This document shows, piece after piece, positions 27,901 to 42,229 of a DNA stretch of 64,000 nucleotides; the first letter of the stretch is position 1; each line of letters opens with the position of its first letter. The stretch covers positions 356,695 to 420,694 of the forward strand of contig NW_002060947.1 in the NCBI RefSeq assembly GCF_000150275.1, given 5' to 3'. Source of the DNA: Trichoplax adhaerens (Eukaryota; Placozoa; Uniplacotomia; Trichoplacea; Trichoplacidae). Both the position numbers and the translations under genes were made by a program. The notes under the pieces were generated by a model that was given only the letters and a program-made list of their open reading frames with translations, was not told where the DNA came from and searched no databases.

Positions 27901-30900
27901 TCACTACTAACTCTGTAAGCATCATATTTTAATCTGATAATTTACTGATATTTTCATGGCTGTATCCAATTTAAGAAAATTTCAAATAGCCAAAGACATA
28001 AATTTAACGTACAATTTAAATCGGTTTCGTGATAATTAAGATCAACGTAACAAAACGTGAATAATGATGATAGTTTATGCAATTGAAGGTTAATTCAATA
28101 TCGGTGTAGTAATTTTCTGGATAATTGCTTAATCTATAAAATTGACCTGCGTTTCAATAGGGATTTAAGCCAGCAATTTATCAAGACCTTACCATATACT
28201 GCATTAAAGCCAATGACTAAACTATACAGTACACTGTAAGTTATCAGAGTATTATGAACTAACGAAGATAGCGTTTGTTATGGTAATCTTGGGTAAAATA
28301 TTAGAATTCCTAATTAAATGGTTTCGCGCATACATTTTTAAATCCGATTTTATTGATTATCATCATCTTCAACTGGAATTAACTACAGAAATCTTGAAGT
28401 TAATTCCATTACATCCCTTGGACAAGGCCAGTTTCAGATACCAAGTTTGCAAATTTTGTAAGCTTATATTGAGTAACATTTCATAATTTTTTATCCTAAT
28501 TAGCAAATTGTTTTATTTAAAGCTTTTAAGTAATATGACCTAACATTTACTTCTAAATTCATCAAGGTTAATGAACAGTAATAAACTCTCCTCAATTAAT
28601 AAAGCTGACTTTAAAGGGCTACCTAAACTACAAATACTGTAAGTATACATTTACAGTTTTAGGAAATACAATAACCTAATAGATATGAAATGCTATTTAC
28701 CATCCGTACTATGGTACAACAAGCTAGAATATCAAATATTACCTGTGATAACTACCAGTAAAAATTTTAAAGAATTAAATACTAATCACATTTACATGCT
28801 CTCAGAAACTTAGATTTTAATCAAATTGTCAATATCGGAGAGGCAGGGTTTAATGCTCTACCTGTACTAAATCAATTGTAAGTCATTCTTGTAATGTTGT
28901 ATTTTTACGATCCCTATAAGAACTTTATTTTATAAAATGCCTGACTTGCGAATCAGAAGCTAATGTAAACAATAATTGTGATTATTGAGTAAAGTATTTT
29001 AACCTAGCACCTATTTACTAATAACTAATTCTTTCAAATAGACGAATAAGTCACAATGCTCTTCGCATGATTCCTGCAACTTCATTTTCTAATTCTCCAA
29101 ATATTCAGTTGCTGTAAGTTAACTGCTTGTTGATTGGATTCAACATGCTCTAATCTTTACGAAGACGACAGGCTACTAGCTTATGTAAAATACTAATGCC
29201 AGAATTATATTTCTAAAATATTAAATATGTAGATCAATTTTAAAAAGCAAATCTTATATCTAAAGACTACAATATAATATACTACAATTCCTCCTTTAAA
29301 TTTCTTCCTTTGTGTAGCGATTTAAGCTATAACTACTTTGGAGGAAGCCTTAGCTTAGCTTTACCATCTCCAAACAATATTACAAAGCTGTAAGAGCATT
29401 TCTAATTGTTGATAACGTTTAAAACTCCTTTTATCGTATCGGAATATTCTCGAGTGTATAATATCTATAAGTTTCTAAATTAGAATAATTGGAAAATACT
29501 TGATAATATATAACGAAACTAAATTTGACGATAATAGAAAATATAAACCAATGTAAAAAAGGAAGCAACCATACTAATTTGTCCTATTCCTGGATATAGA
29601 TATCTGAATGGCAATTATTTCAATTCCATTCATAAAAATACTTTCCAGCATATGGCAAAGTTAATAAGCCTGTAAGCATTAATTTAATGCTACTTCTAAA
29701 TGTATACTTGTGTGTGTCTGCTAGTTCTAATGATAGTAAGAAGGTCAAAATTGTGACATACGAATATATTACAGTCATGCTATGATTTCATGATTTTATT
29801 TCATAATTTAACTTCAGCTTGTGAATTGACTCAATCTATTTACGGAATTGTAATATTAGGGACATATCATCTAACTGCATCGATCAAATTGCAGATGATG
29901 CATTTTCAAATTTGAAGAGTCTTATATCCTTGTGAGTACTAATATAAGCAATTATCAAATTCAATTTACAGATGATTTTTGAGGCATATAGAAGTGAAGT
30001 TGCTTATTTAGGATAGGTTTCAGTTGTAGATTTCGTAAAATCGTAAATAACAATTCCTGATGATTTTAAAATTTAATTCAGCATTTCAGACAACGCTAAC
30101 TTGTATATTGCATACAGTACCAACTTATTTTTTAAGTTTAAGCTTAAAATCTAATCATATTCCAATTACTAAGCTTGTATTACGAAGTGATGAGAGCAAT
30201 TTAATATTAAAGCAAACTAATTGATTCGAAATATCTACTAGTGTCGCAAGCTGATATCAATATTTCCTTTCTACGAAATCTGAACTGACTTAAATTGCAT
30301 ATTTTCACTGTCAATCGGATTCAATGTACCGTTCTCTTTGCATACTAGTACATAAATCTATCACATATTCAATATAATAGCAATTATTTTAAAGTAGAAT
30401 TACATCTTTATTAGTGATAACCGATATGAGAAGACGAATATTGATCTTATATTTTGCTATTTTGTAAAGAAATTTAATGAACAATGCTTTGAATGCTATT
30501 CATTCGAACACATTTAATGGCTTAAATCAATTGCAAAATCTGTAAGTTGGAAATATAGCAGCGATTAAATATGAATCTGAAGCTATGTCTTCAATGGGAA
30601 ATCTCATGTTACAGTAAAACAAAACAATTCCAATTGCTATGCGCTTACGATATCTTTAGTTGCACCAATTAATGGAATATATTGATTACACAATTAAGTA
30701 ATCAATTTTTTAATTTAGCTGCTGTGTAAAACTATTTAATCTTAAAGTCCCATTTCAATCTGCATTCAAAAATTTAGCAAAATTGAAAATAATCCACTAG
30801 CTTGTGTGCCCGCTCAAGCATTTTTGAAACTATCACAATTATCGATTGTGTAAGTATTGCAATATAAACAAAAACAGAGCTTCGAAAGCTAGTTCCATCT

Positions 30901-31520
30901 TTTCCGCTTATCGAACGTAAAATTTCATGTTTAATTCAACAATTAGTTATACGACATTTTATCAAGTCTGCTGTCAACTCCCAACTACTGTAACTTGCGA
31001 TTATGTTGGCGCCTTTAATTGTTCTGAACATCAACTGCCAAATTCTTGTGCAGGCAATAATTCTAATGCAATTCTATCTCGTTGTAAACTATTGAGGTGA
31101 GACTGCAGCCATGAAAATACTAAAGGATCGCACTTAAATCATTGCAAGTTTCAATCTAGTAGGAAGACCTTATCCAATCAATTTACTTATTTATATCGTA
31201 AAATCTATATACTATTGTAAATCATATAGCGAGCGCCATTTTCTTGAGTATAGTGGTTACAATCTCGGAAATCTTGTATCTTAAGAAATCAATCTTACAT
31301 TTAAATATTTCAATTAAATTTACTTATCACAGTGGCTATTTATACTTTGTAGATAAAGCCTAAAATATCTACATCAGCTTTTGATTTTCATGCATGAAGA
31401 ATAGCAGGATAAATTTGATTTTAATGCAGTCTAGATTGCTGCAATTTTGATCAGGGAATTATTCTGCTTGTTTCATTATTTGCGCATATCCATTTTTATT
31501 TTACATGGCTGATTCATTAA
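24990..31520 (+). CDS. LRR gene C: secreted/anchored LRR protein, 14 one-exon LRRs
   Basis: Predicted about 470 residues. Exons: 24990-25041 signal peptide (MKTVQLVILLIFFQAQT, phase 1); 26832-26943 LRRNT (CPKKCKCIFGQVSC); LRRs 27154-27225, 27388-27459, 27633-27704, 27843-27914, 28161-28235 (75 nt), 28389-28457 (69 nt landmark), 28567-28638, 28806-28877, 29042-29113, 29318-29389, 29600-29671, 29860-29931, 30470-30541, 30778-30849; LRRCT 30947-31096 (YTTFYQVCC). The last LRR carries the usual Cys (NNPLACV). The C-terminal exon is the weak point: the best fit in phase is 31430-31520, a short hydrophobic tail (GIILLVSLFAHIHFYFTWL) with no Ser/Thr stalk; an alternative is a membrane-spanning exon starting at 33106. 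Relative to gene E it lacks LRR slots 5, 6 and 14. Its 1.8-kb first intron holds a 171-bp tandem repeat. SP to LRRCT is secure; the tail is not. Confidence 0.87.
25597..25935 (+). repeat. Two-copy 171-bp tandem repeat in intron 1 of gene C
   Basis: ATAAATCTCAATGCATTC at 25597 recurs as ATAAATCTCAATGGATTC at 25768, and similarity continues through CTATTC/CTATTA, TTCACC/TTCACT and AACATTTTGA segments near the end of both units. The copies are visibly diverged. A further piece (TTTAAAACATTTT) near 25942 may be a partial third copy. It lies between the signal-peptide and LRRNT exons. Confidence 0.7.
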
Positions 31521-32564
31521 ATGAAGTTGATCGTACCTTATTTGTATGGCGATAGTAAACTGCCTCATATAATTTCTAAAAATAATTTATCTATATTTTC
31601 CTTACCGTTTTGAGAGTCCGTTTATTGTACACTCAAGCTATCTAATACGAATGAATAGCGTTTCTTTTGGTGATACAAAATCGAAGAGTTGATTTACGAA
31701 ATATGATCTAAGTCAACAAAATCGAACTTTAGTAGTGTAGTAAGTAGTCTTCGATAGACCAAATGACTCTTAGAAAGAGTAGATGAAACTACTTTTGGCA
31801 AGATCTCTGAGCTAACCCTTATAGGTAAATGGTTATCAACAGATTCTTACGTATGCTCTTTCACGTAAACTTTGTCACAGCAGCTACTTTTAAAATTATT
31901 CTGGAACAATTCTACTTCTTCATTTATTTCAGGCTTATGCATCGTGACGCAATTTGTCATTTTTCTTATTATTCTTGTTCTTTAGACTGTATTATAATCA
32001 ACACTAACCGAAGTAATATTTGATAATGTTAATCCAATCTATTGACTATTCCTATTGCAATTGATACAATTTATAAGGACAACAGCAATTAAAGTAACTA
32101 AACTCGATAGCAAAGGAAAATTACTATATTTACCTTTAATGTAATCTATTATAGCTGTTATTAAGCCAATAGCTGATTCTAACCACTGTAAAGTTAATTA
32201 TCGTGCGATATTATAGCAATATGACTAGTGCAAAATGATAACGTGGTTACAGACAAAATAGAAAGCTTTTATACTAGAAACTGAAAATTAACCATCATTA
32301 ATTTAGTTGAAGTCTTCCTTTAATCCTGAAATCTATAAGAAATACTACAAGCTATCGTTTATGCCATTAAGTAGTGCTATAATTCATCAGATATCTTTAT
32401 TCATGGATTTAAATTTTTAAATATCGTTAAAAATTGAAAAATAATCTCGTATAATTTAGCATTATCACTTATAGATGCTGTTTACTTTATTATTCTTACA
32501 AAATATAGTGTGCGGTATATTACGTAAAACTCATATCCAGAGACAGTTCTTTTTTATTATCTAC

Positions 32565-32787
32565 GATGTCGTGAAGTGTCATTTTTATCTTTCTNTATGA
32601 CGTGAAATAATAATAAATATCACTGTNTAAATTTTACAGTATTAAAAAACATAGCTAAGGCTAATTAAATCATCACAGCCAATAAACATACTATCCATAA
32701 CATAAAAACATCTATATGCCATGAAGCGTTATTTTTATGATTCATTTTGATGTAAAATAACAAACATCATTGTTTAAATTCAGCAGA
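32565..32787. repeat. Diverged direct repeat, about 75 bp, spaced 149 bp
   Basis: GTGAAGTGTCATTTTTAT (unit 32565-32640) matches ATGAAGCGTTATTTTTAT (unit 32714-32787), and both continue through a GA(C/T)GT(G/A)AAATAA word to a CATTGTTTAAATT-like end. Two N bases in the first copy (32595, 32627) suggest uneven read support. Confidence 0.6.
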
Positions 32788-33131
32788 TGGGTTAATTAAA
32801 TACTTCAAATATGATAATACTCAATTATTTTAATAATGATATAGAAGCTGCTTCATCGATAGTCTGTATTAGAACAATGCATAATGTCAGATAGCGACGT
32901 GTCATTATGATACCATTATACAATGGAAATGATTATGCCCATATCAATTCAAGAACTAATTAACAGTTCAATTCAAGGTATTCCATCTGTGACTACTAGA
33001 TGTTAATATCCAGTACTAATTATTAATTGTCCCCTCAACGATAATATCAAGCACTCATTCAGGACATGTTACCAAGGCTTCAATTGGTATAAGTGATTTA
33101 CAGTCTAGCAGTCCCAGACCTACATCTAAAA

Positions 33132-36100
33132 ATGGCTGTCATATCTATCCGGAAGATTGCTGCTATCATCTCTTTCATCGTGTTATATCTATCGTCAGGT
33201 TATCTATTAAATGTATATCGTAGAAATTTTATATCCGATACTATCATCACCCTTTACTTTAAGATTGAAAGTTTTTACTGCGACATAATTGATTGTTAGA
33301 CCTTTAAACGCGACGGGAAGATTTTGGTGTGCTTTAAGAAGTATTTATGATAACAATAATAATGCGTATACAGTAGGGTTTCGTTCACGTATCATTTTTG
33401 TGTCAACTTACCGATGTCCATCAGCTTTATCACGTAGAATTGTACGTATTGATTTTACAAATAGCGTTATCTGCTTTGAAAGATTTGATTTATTCACTAT
33501 GCTACCCTGGAAAGGATAATTTAAGAAAAACAAAATGGTTAAATCTAATACAGATTAATTGAATATTGACCAAGAAATTTATAATTGCGCCCAACTTGCC
33601 ATGCTTAATTTTCTCTACCTACTTTATAGTACGTCACTTTTCAATCAAATAGCGAGTGCTATAATTGATAATATAAACCGTTAAAGCAAAGTTGAGGATT
33701 ATATGCTCCTAAAATAAATTTGGTTCAATTTTAGCACTAATGTTATAATAAAATATTCTCAATACATAATTCGAGGAAATTGAATCTACCTATTTCATGA
33801 TTTGAAATACATAATAATCCTATCAGATATGGAAAATTTTAACATTTTTATCCGGTATCAAATGGTTACTCGATAAGAAATGACGATATACCGGCATTTA
33901 AGTTGATTTATTTGAATCAATCCAGTTTATCCTAAAATCAGTAAACTATCTACTCGACAGATTAATATTAATCACCGCTATGGCACAGTTGTAAATATTT
34001 CTGGGAGCTTGAATTAGTACAGAAGATCTTGCGATTAAAACTTAAATTACACTAAGAAATATCATTGTACTTAAAATTAGAATAGAATATGGAAAGTGAT
34101 AATTGATTTAGACAAGATTATGCGTCCCTTTACACTTCATGGCAGGCAGTATCATGCTGATTATTATTCTATCCAGGGATTCTGATCGTCTTGTCTTAAT
34201 TATTGTTGAATCTTCCTCCTGTACTATCAAATGTCATAAAATCGATTTCCTTAAGTCCAATTTAGGGAGTTGGCTATGCTACCTGTCCGACAAACTTCTA
34301 CTCTTAACTCTATTCTGCCTTTCACTATCTTACTATCTCACGTTGTTCTCATTCTATACTGTAAACTTATATGTATTTTCCTCTATATTGACTTCATTAA
34401 AACTGCTACATACTCCGGACTTTTCAGCACAATTCCTTGCTGATGTAGCGGAACTACAATATTCACAAGCAATAGCATCCAAAAAATATATACACTGTAC
34501 TAACTTCTAGACTGAAGTATCACACGGATGATATTTAGAAACTGCAATCACAGACTGTCTGTCTGAATAAGTATTTCTTGCGCATTCAACGAGTATTTGA
34601 TGCCCTTGACAGAGGCGTTTTTAATCATTAGGGTGTTATTCAGATCTACTATATAAATAAATAAATACGAGATAGTTTAAGTTATAATGATCAATACTCT
34701 TAATATAAATGTAGTAAAGCCAATTCTGAAGGGTCCACAATAAATCAGTTGTCACGGTAGTGAATCTACCGTGATGAATGATAACTTACTTAATTTAGAC
34801 ATGTATATGTATCACGTTACGATAGTTATTAATTTGGATATGTACACGAATTATTTTATGACTTAATATGGCCGATACAAACCTATTCCTTAATACAGGT
34901 TAAATTATACTAAATATGGTACATGAATTGTCAATGGTAAATTCTATATAAATCCTATTAATTGTAAGCTAGGGCCAACATAAAGTTAATCTATAGTAAT
35001 ATTAAAAATTCATTGGATTAGACTAGGAATAATTTAATGTATTCATGAAGTCTTATTGGTCGAAATATATCACACATCGTAAACTGGTTTTATTGCTAAA
35101 AAAGCTATTTAAATGATTGATTTTGAATATTAAATTAGACTTGCATTTTCTAGAATAAAGATATAGTTAGAAGATTCTGAAAGTGCATTTCTCAGTTATT
35201 GTTACTTATATTCATTAATTTACAGCCAGAATAATCACGTGGAATAAAATATAGTTCTCCTCGATTCCATATTCCTAGCGCATATAAATGTGCGATTTTT
35301 CACAATTTCTACGAAATTTGCTGCATCTATTGTTACTCAAGCATAAAAAGAAAACAAATTATTTTAATAAAGATAATAAATTTACTTATTTGATCGAACC
35401 ACGTTCACAAGATTTCTATCTCCAAGTTACCTACGAAGCTTTGTCATACTACGAAAGTACAGTTCCTATTTATTTTATTACTTTAGTATATAATATAATG
35501 ATTTTGTCGATACTGTTAATAATATCATACCTACAGTAGTCATTATCAATCGAGTCCATCTGTTATTCTTTGACCTATACAATAAAATTCTTCGCGTTTA
35601 CTTTCCTGTAGATTTGATACAGCCTATTAACATATCAAGTCAGATCTTTGTACAATAATATGAAGCCAGACGCAATCTTATTGAGTAATAATAATGATAA
35701 TAGTAGTGAATAGCCACATTAAAACCATTTCAGTAACGATTTTTGAATCATGAGATCCATCGATACAATTTGAAAATTAAAAATTTTAAAAATCTTAATT
35801 ATAAATCTTAGTAAGTTACAGTATTATCGTCTAGAGGTAAATACAATATTACTAAGTTCGTATTCAGCCTTGCTAATTACGTAATTAGTCTAAAATCTGA
35901 CATTTAGCCACCCTATCCTTATCAAATCTCTAATTCTCCCAACTAAAATAAAGTGTTAATCAATAACAATCTCGGTACTTTGCCATGATTTAGACGTAAT
36001 CTTTCTGCTTTCCGGCCATACAGAACATTTAAACCTAGTATTATAGAACTAATATATACTAAGACCGGCCTTCAATATCAAGGCCAAGTCATACAATAAA

Positions 36101-39100
36101 GTAACTAAAGCCTACTTAAGTATGTTGAAGACTAATTGCGTAGCAATATAGTGGATTGATTTAAGTGTATAGGCTTTATTAAACTTAATGCAAGCTGATA
36201 TTGACTTCTGGCTATAGCAATAATTCACAAATCTTTTCATAGTAGATGATCCTGAACTTGCTAATTAAATTTTGATGCATTATCTTATCATCTATATCAA
36301 GTCAAAATAAATATATAAATTACCTTCTTCATTCTATGCAGTGCGTTCACAATGTCCAGCTTCCTGCCACTGCAACACCACTCATGTAGTTTGTTCTATA
36401 GTTAAGGCAGTACCGATACCAAAGCAGAATATGTCAACAATTCAAGTTCTGTAAGGCAATATATCTTGTGTACTTATTCCTACAGCAATCATCGCTTAAT
36501 TAATAATTATACTGCGTTATAATAACATGAACCAACAAAATAAACATGAAATTAAAACACACTTTTCAAATTTCCTTTCGCCAATTTAGATCAATTCCTT
36601 TCTCTTCTATTGCCTACGTTACTCAAGACAACTTTGCCAAATATTCAAATTTACAAACTATGTAAGAAATTTGTAAATAAAATAAATGGAACATTAAGTA
36701 AGCAATAAATGATAATATCCACTGCAATGGTATTCGATTTTCTGTAGGAGCAAAAAATACGTACTTAAAGCTTATCTCACGAACATTCTGCTATTCGTAT
36801 TGCTGCAGAAATGATAGAATTATTATAATTAATTCTCAATTAAATAAATAAATAAGTGTAGTTTCTACAAAATTCTACTTATTGTCAGCTATTACTCAGC
36901 AATCAACATTTCAATACGTAATATTTTGAAATAGAAAGCTTTAACTTTAGATCTGAATCTTGTGACGTATAAAAAAATACTATTTTTATTCTACTAAACT
37001 AAAGCTGGCACATTTTGGCCTTGTTTAATATCGGAAACTGATTAGTACAATTTAATATTCTTTAAGAGATTTAACCGGAAATCAAATAACCAAAATTGAA
37101 AGTAATGTCTTTTCTGGATTGCATTTATTGACTCGCTTGTAAGACAATACACCATTTTTTCAAGATAAACTTTTTAACATTACAATTAGCATATTCCCTT
37201 AGTGACAGTTGTTCACTCTGTAGTATTATATAAGTATCGATATAATATTATCGACAGAATATTCTATCGATACAATGCGTATTACGTTTATTTCTTGATC
37301 TTAAGGCATAATTGATATGAAAAAAATGAGTAAGAAATTAAATCCTTTGCTATCAAAATTTAGAAATTTAGGAAACAATGAAATAAATTCACTGGAAGAT
37401 GGAGCATTTACCGATTTGGCATCTCTAGTAGTTTTGTAAGTAAAATTAAATGCATTTTAAGAGAAAGATAAATGCAAAGGCATATAGTACAATTAATCTA
37501 CACGATAAGAAGGCTATCAAATAGCAATTATTTTAATATTTATTAGTGATAGTCAATTTTAAAATATGACTTGGTATTATGACATAGAATTCTGAGAACT
37601 AAGTCAGATTCAGCTACTATGATCTCATTGATATTCGATTCTGCTTTAAGAAGAATAAAATACTCCTTATTAAATAAAATGCATATATAACATAATAACA
37701 TAATTAAAGCAGATTTCGAAAGAATCTATCAAGAAGTGATGTTACAACATTTTAATACCACAAGCTTCTCTAATAACTCAAGAGCAACTGAGATATAAGG
37801 GAAAAGTTCGTAGTAGCAGTACATATAGAATAAAATATGTACACTTTTACAAGGTATTCAGTAAATAAGTCTTACAAACGATGCCTGAAGTTGTTTTGAT
37901 TAATCATAGTATTTTCGTAATTTCTGTACTCTACATTTTCCATTTTTCTTGATAGTAAAACTGACTGCTTTGCTAATCCTTGATTTTGTTTTTGAGAATA
38001 AACATAATTAATTACATCATAATCTTTATAAGCAAATTCATTTGAGATATTGGTATTCATTTAGCATTTACTGTATAGCAAAGAATAGTTGACCAATTAT
38101 CCAAAATTTTAGGGATTTATCTTTTAATTATATCACTACGATATCCGAAGCGAAATTTAATCTACCAAATTTGCGCACTTTGTAAGTTGGTCTTAAATAA
38201 TTATGTTTTAATTGCAAATTGTATGAGCGTATAATTAATTATTCCCAAAAAATTAATTTTAAATTAGACTGTAGTATTAGCATTAAGGTTGAAAATCTGC
38301 TAGTACAGCAATTTGAAATTCATAAACGATTCGAATTTATCTTCTGCAAGCATCTTATTTCCAAATGATCGTTTGCATAAAATCTAATTTTCTTCTAGAT
38401 ACCTAGCTATCAACAATATTACTCATGTTAAGAATGATTCCTTCGCTGGATTACCAAAGTTAAGGCAATTGTAAGTCACTTTTATTGGCCATAATGATTG
38501 TTACCTAAATACTACAAAATATTTTTTATTATAATGCTTGAGTAAAGGATCTAAAATGTACAACTTATGCTCATTTCAAGATCTTGAATTAATTCATGAT
38601 GTGGCTTTCGTAATAATATGCTACAGCTTATTCTAAGTGTTTATTCAAACCCAAAATTGAAGGGTTCAGTTTCAAATTTTAATTTATCTCAGCGATAGAC
38701 ATCTCAACTCTTGAAAACCTACTAATTATCGCCAATAAATGCAAACTCTAAAATTTTACATCATAACACCCTGTATCTATTACTGCTGCGATGAAATGTG
38801 ATATTAATTCTGTATATTAAACGACATTGAAGATTATATAATTCTTAAGAAATTAATTTATCTAGTGTTAATATCTAAAACTGATCAATTTCGGAATTAA
38901 GGTGGTTTCAGAATTACATTAAACATTTGCATGTGCATTAAAAGTACATTAGAACAATTCTACCTTTTTAAAATTTTATCAAACCTATCTTTAAATTTTT
39001 AACCAGGCATTTACAAGGACAATTGCTAGGGTTGCCAGAAATACCATATATTGCGTTGAAATCACTAGAGAATTTGCTAACGCTGTACGGACCTAAAGTT

Positions 39101-42100
39101 AAACACTCTTTCCCGCATTTAGCTACAATATTCTATTTTCACTTTATGCGTCCATATTAAACTGTAATATTCTATTTGTTCTTCATACCATAGACATGTA
39201 CTGATAGTGTGATGTATATCTCATTTTTATATCTTATATCTTATATCTTACCTTACTCTTATATATATTATACTTACATCCTGATAATTATAATATCCTG
39301 TTCACGTTCAGTTTTATTATTAAATTACTCTTCATTTAATGATCTGCATATATCTAAGTTAATATCAAAGTTGTTATCCTTTGACAACGTATATAATATT
39401 ACAATCTACTTCAAATTATTTAGAAATATTGGATTTAACAATATCCTTGCATTAGGGGAAGGAAAATTGAATTTATCCAATCTGACGGTATTGTAAGTAG
39501 TATATTTAGAGTTTTTTAGAGTTTTTCCGTAAACAATGTACTGATAAGTAAATTAATTCTATAACATCCTGAAAGAGAAATCTACAGTACAAGAAATGAG
39601 ATAAGAACTTTTCTTGTATTTTAAAGATATAAAAAGCATTTATTCCATATTACTTACTTTTGATTATATAAAAGACAAACTTAAACTTTAAATAAGAAAA
39701 TTTAGTTTGTGCGTTATTTTTTTGAATCTGCTGTAGGAATATCGTCAATGGGCAGCTTACAGCTATTAAGAAAAGAGATTTAATTGGTATTTCAACTATA
39801 CAGAAACTGTACGTATTAAACCTCAAATTTTTCTTGCATGTTCATTGCATTGACTATTGATACAACGTACGATGGGATTAAAATTTTATTGCAATCCTCT
39901 ATTGATACGAAACTATCCTTTTCATAGCAATTTGGAATACAACAATATAGCCTTCATCGATAGCGATGCTTTTAAATCCTTGATCAAGTTAAAAGAATTG
40001 TAAATAATATTGATATCACTAGTTTTCACGATAGATTACATAATTGCTGATTTTTTTAATTATATAGTTGATATATTATTTCTGCCAATAGAAATCTAGA
40101 GGGCAACAATCTTAAATCACTTCCTAGACACCTTTGGTCAAGCTTTAATAATCTGAAAATCTTGTTAGTATCACAGTTAATAAATTATGGATAAAGCTTT
40201 TAATCACCACTTATTAATTTAGTTGCCAAGAACTGCTGCAAGTTGAAAGTACTACAATATCTATATTATGCAATTGTAATATAGTATAAGGCAATTTAGT
40301 TAGATCAAAATACTGCCAGTTCGGCAGTTTGTACGTCATTCATTTTACTACTTTACGTATAATTTTATATCGGCTTTCTTTACTATTTTAATTAGAAACC
40401 TAAATACCAATCAATTGAACGTTATTTATGCACAAAACTTTCATAATTTAGCATCACTATCTAACCTGTAAGTGAAGTTAAATATGCTAATACCCCTTGC
40501 TTTACTACAAGATATCGTAGCATTGCACAGGAATCCGAGTAGATAATGTTCTTTAACATATTTTGATCGTTCATTCCCACTATAACAGCTATTTAGCGCG
40601 CAATTTCATTTCCTGGATTGAAGACAATAGCTTTCAGGACCTCACTAGTCTACAAAATTTGTAAGGAAATGAATTTACCTTATACATGACAGTTATAAAA
40701 TCTATGTTAGAATGAGATAATAATTACTGGAGCATGATTTAATTCCTATTATTCGATACTTATTTAAAAAAATGTATAATACATTTTCGTTTACGTTACT
40801 AATCCAATTCCTTTAAATCCATTTCTAACTAAGAAAATACTAATACCCTCTTAAATTTGAGTTTATCTTACGAAATTCCAAGATCAGAAATTAATTTATT
40901 CAATTTCTTCCAAATTGATATTCTAGAGATTTAAGGCATAACACTATACGAAATATAACTAGAAACACATTTTTCGGTTTACGTGGACTGCATATACTGT
41001 AAGTCATAGCATCATATTTATCTTATTTTATAATAAGCTGAAATGTCTTTAAAATTAGTACTAATAGTGTTGGACAGCATTTAAATATAAAATATCAATT
41101 TTGCTAATTTACCAATACGAAATGATAACCAGTTGTCTAATAGCTGTAAAATTTGTTGCTTATTAAACGAATACAGAACTCTAACCGAAAATTGTATTAA
41201 GATCATCTATGAGGATGCATTTATTGCGCTGGAAAACCTGACATCCTTGTATGTAACTGACATAATAGAATAAGCAGATTTGATTTTAATAACAAATAGC
41301 TATTTCTTCTCAAGGTATCTCAATAGTAATGCCTTACAAGCTATCCATAACAATAGCTTCAACGGATTAAAAAACTTAAAATATCTGTTAGTGTCTGATA
41401 TACATTTTCTCCTTCGCATCTATTTTACATTTAAATCCTTCAATTCTTTTTTTATCTATAAATGCAACATAAATTATAGGGCCATTGAATATAATCCTTT
41501 ACGGTGTATCTCTTCAAATTCATTTTCTAATATGACAAAATTAAAGACATTGTGAGTACTATTGATTCAAGAAGGCATTTACTTGCGCAACTATAATTAT
41601 TTTCCAGAATCAAAAACCAATCGATAGTAACTTATTTTAGAAGTACCAATTTTCCAACATCGTGCTGTCAGCTATCACCCAAAGTTGCATGTATTACTTC
41701 ACAAGCGACGAATTGCTCTCAATCTATTCCAACTGCCTGCAACATTTTAACAACACCAAATTCTATCCAATCTGGTCACTGCAGAGTCAGGTAATAGTAT
41801 GTTTTTGGCTGTATTGACTACAAATCTAGAGTAAACTAACAGTACTTGACTTGACCTTTAAGTTGTTTTACATTTAATCTGGGACTAGAAATTGCTAAAC
41901 TAAAATTCTCAAATATAAATCTAATGTACAAGTACATAAGTGCTCTATTTAGTATTTTTCAAATACTTGATTAACTGTAAATTGTAAAGTGTATTACTTC
42001 TATCTTATTATTTTTATAACCATTAAGAAGATCTTACTTTATTCTACTAAGCTATTTTATTTTTTATAGCGTTCCTTCTACTCATTTTCCTTCAACTCAA

Positions 42101-42229
42101 AATACAGTATCACCAACAACAGATGACGCAATTTCGATCATATCGTTTGCCAATTACATTAGTATTCTATTTTCATTTTTGCTTTCCAGGGTGCTAACAG
42201 CGCAAGATCCAATTCATATTTCGTTGTGA
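33132..42229 (+). CDS. LRR gene D: secreted/anchored LRR protein, 16 one-exon LRRs
   Basis: Predicted 545 residues if the signal exon is right. Exons: 33132-33198 candidate signal peptide (MAVISIRKIAAIISFIVLYL, phase 1 but weak GTTATC donor); 36342-36450 LRRNT (CPASCHCNTTHVVC); LRRs 36590-36661, 37067-37138, 37364-37435, 38113-38181 (69 nt), 38399-38470, 39007-39084 (78 nt), 39424-39492 (69-nt landmark), 39737-39808, 39928-39999, 40092-40163, 40396-40467, 40589-40660, 40927-40998, 41177-41248, 41315-41386, 41480-41551; LRRCT 41641-41790 (STNFPTSCC); tail 42070-42229. The last LRR has NPLRCIS. The tail has a Ser/Thr/Pro stalk, a hydrophobic stretch (NYISILFSFLL), then RVLTAQDPIHISL, a polar end unlike a standard GPI signal, so a single-pass membrane protein is possible. 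The intron 41249-41314 is only 66 nt. Against gene E it lacks slot 2. LRRNT to tail is secure (1638 nt open). Confidence 0.88.
34752..34774. other. Perfect 9-bp hairpin
   Basis: TCACGGTAG (34752-34760) pairs exactly with CTACCGTGA (34766-34774) across a 5-nt TGAAT loop. It lies in the spacer or first intron of gene D. It is too isolated to call a terminator or RNA gene. Confidence 0.8.

Larger units (their letters stand above)
31521..36341. other. Spacer and first intron region between LRR genes C and D
   Basis: No LRR exon is seen in these 4.8 kb. They hold a diverged direct repeat (32565-32640 and 32714-32787), two ambiguous bases (32595, 32627), a hairpin at 34752-34774, and a candidate signal-peptide exon for gene D at 33132-33198. 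A 123-codon plus-strand frame at 34139-34510 is hydrophobic and unrecognised, with no splice sites fitting the LRR family; I do not call it a gene. Confidence 0.5.

Noticed and set aside
34139-34510. 123-codon plus-strand ORF, hydrophobic, between LRR genes C and D
   Set aside because: No recognisable domain, no fitting splice sites, composition like AT-rich random frame; an ORF of this length is expected about once by chance in a window this size.
41608-41640. Alternative acceptor that would extend the LRRCT exon of gene D by 33 nt
   Set aside because: In frame, but using 41641 gives exactly seven residues before CC and a 150-nt exon, as in genes A and C.
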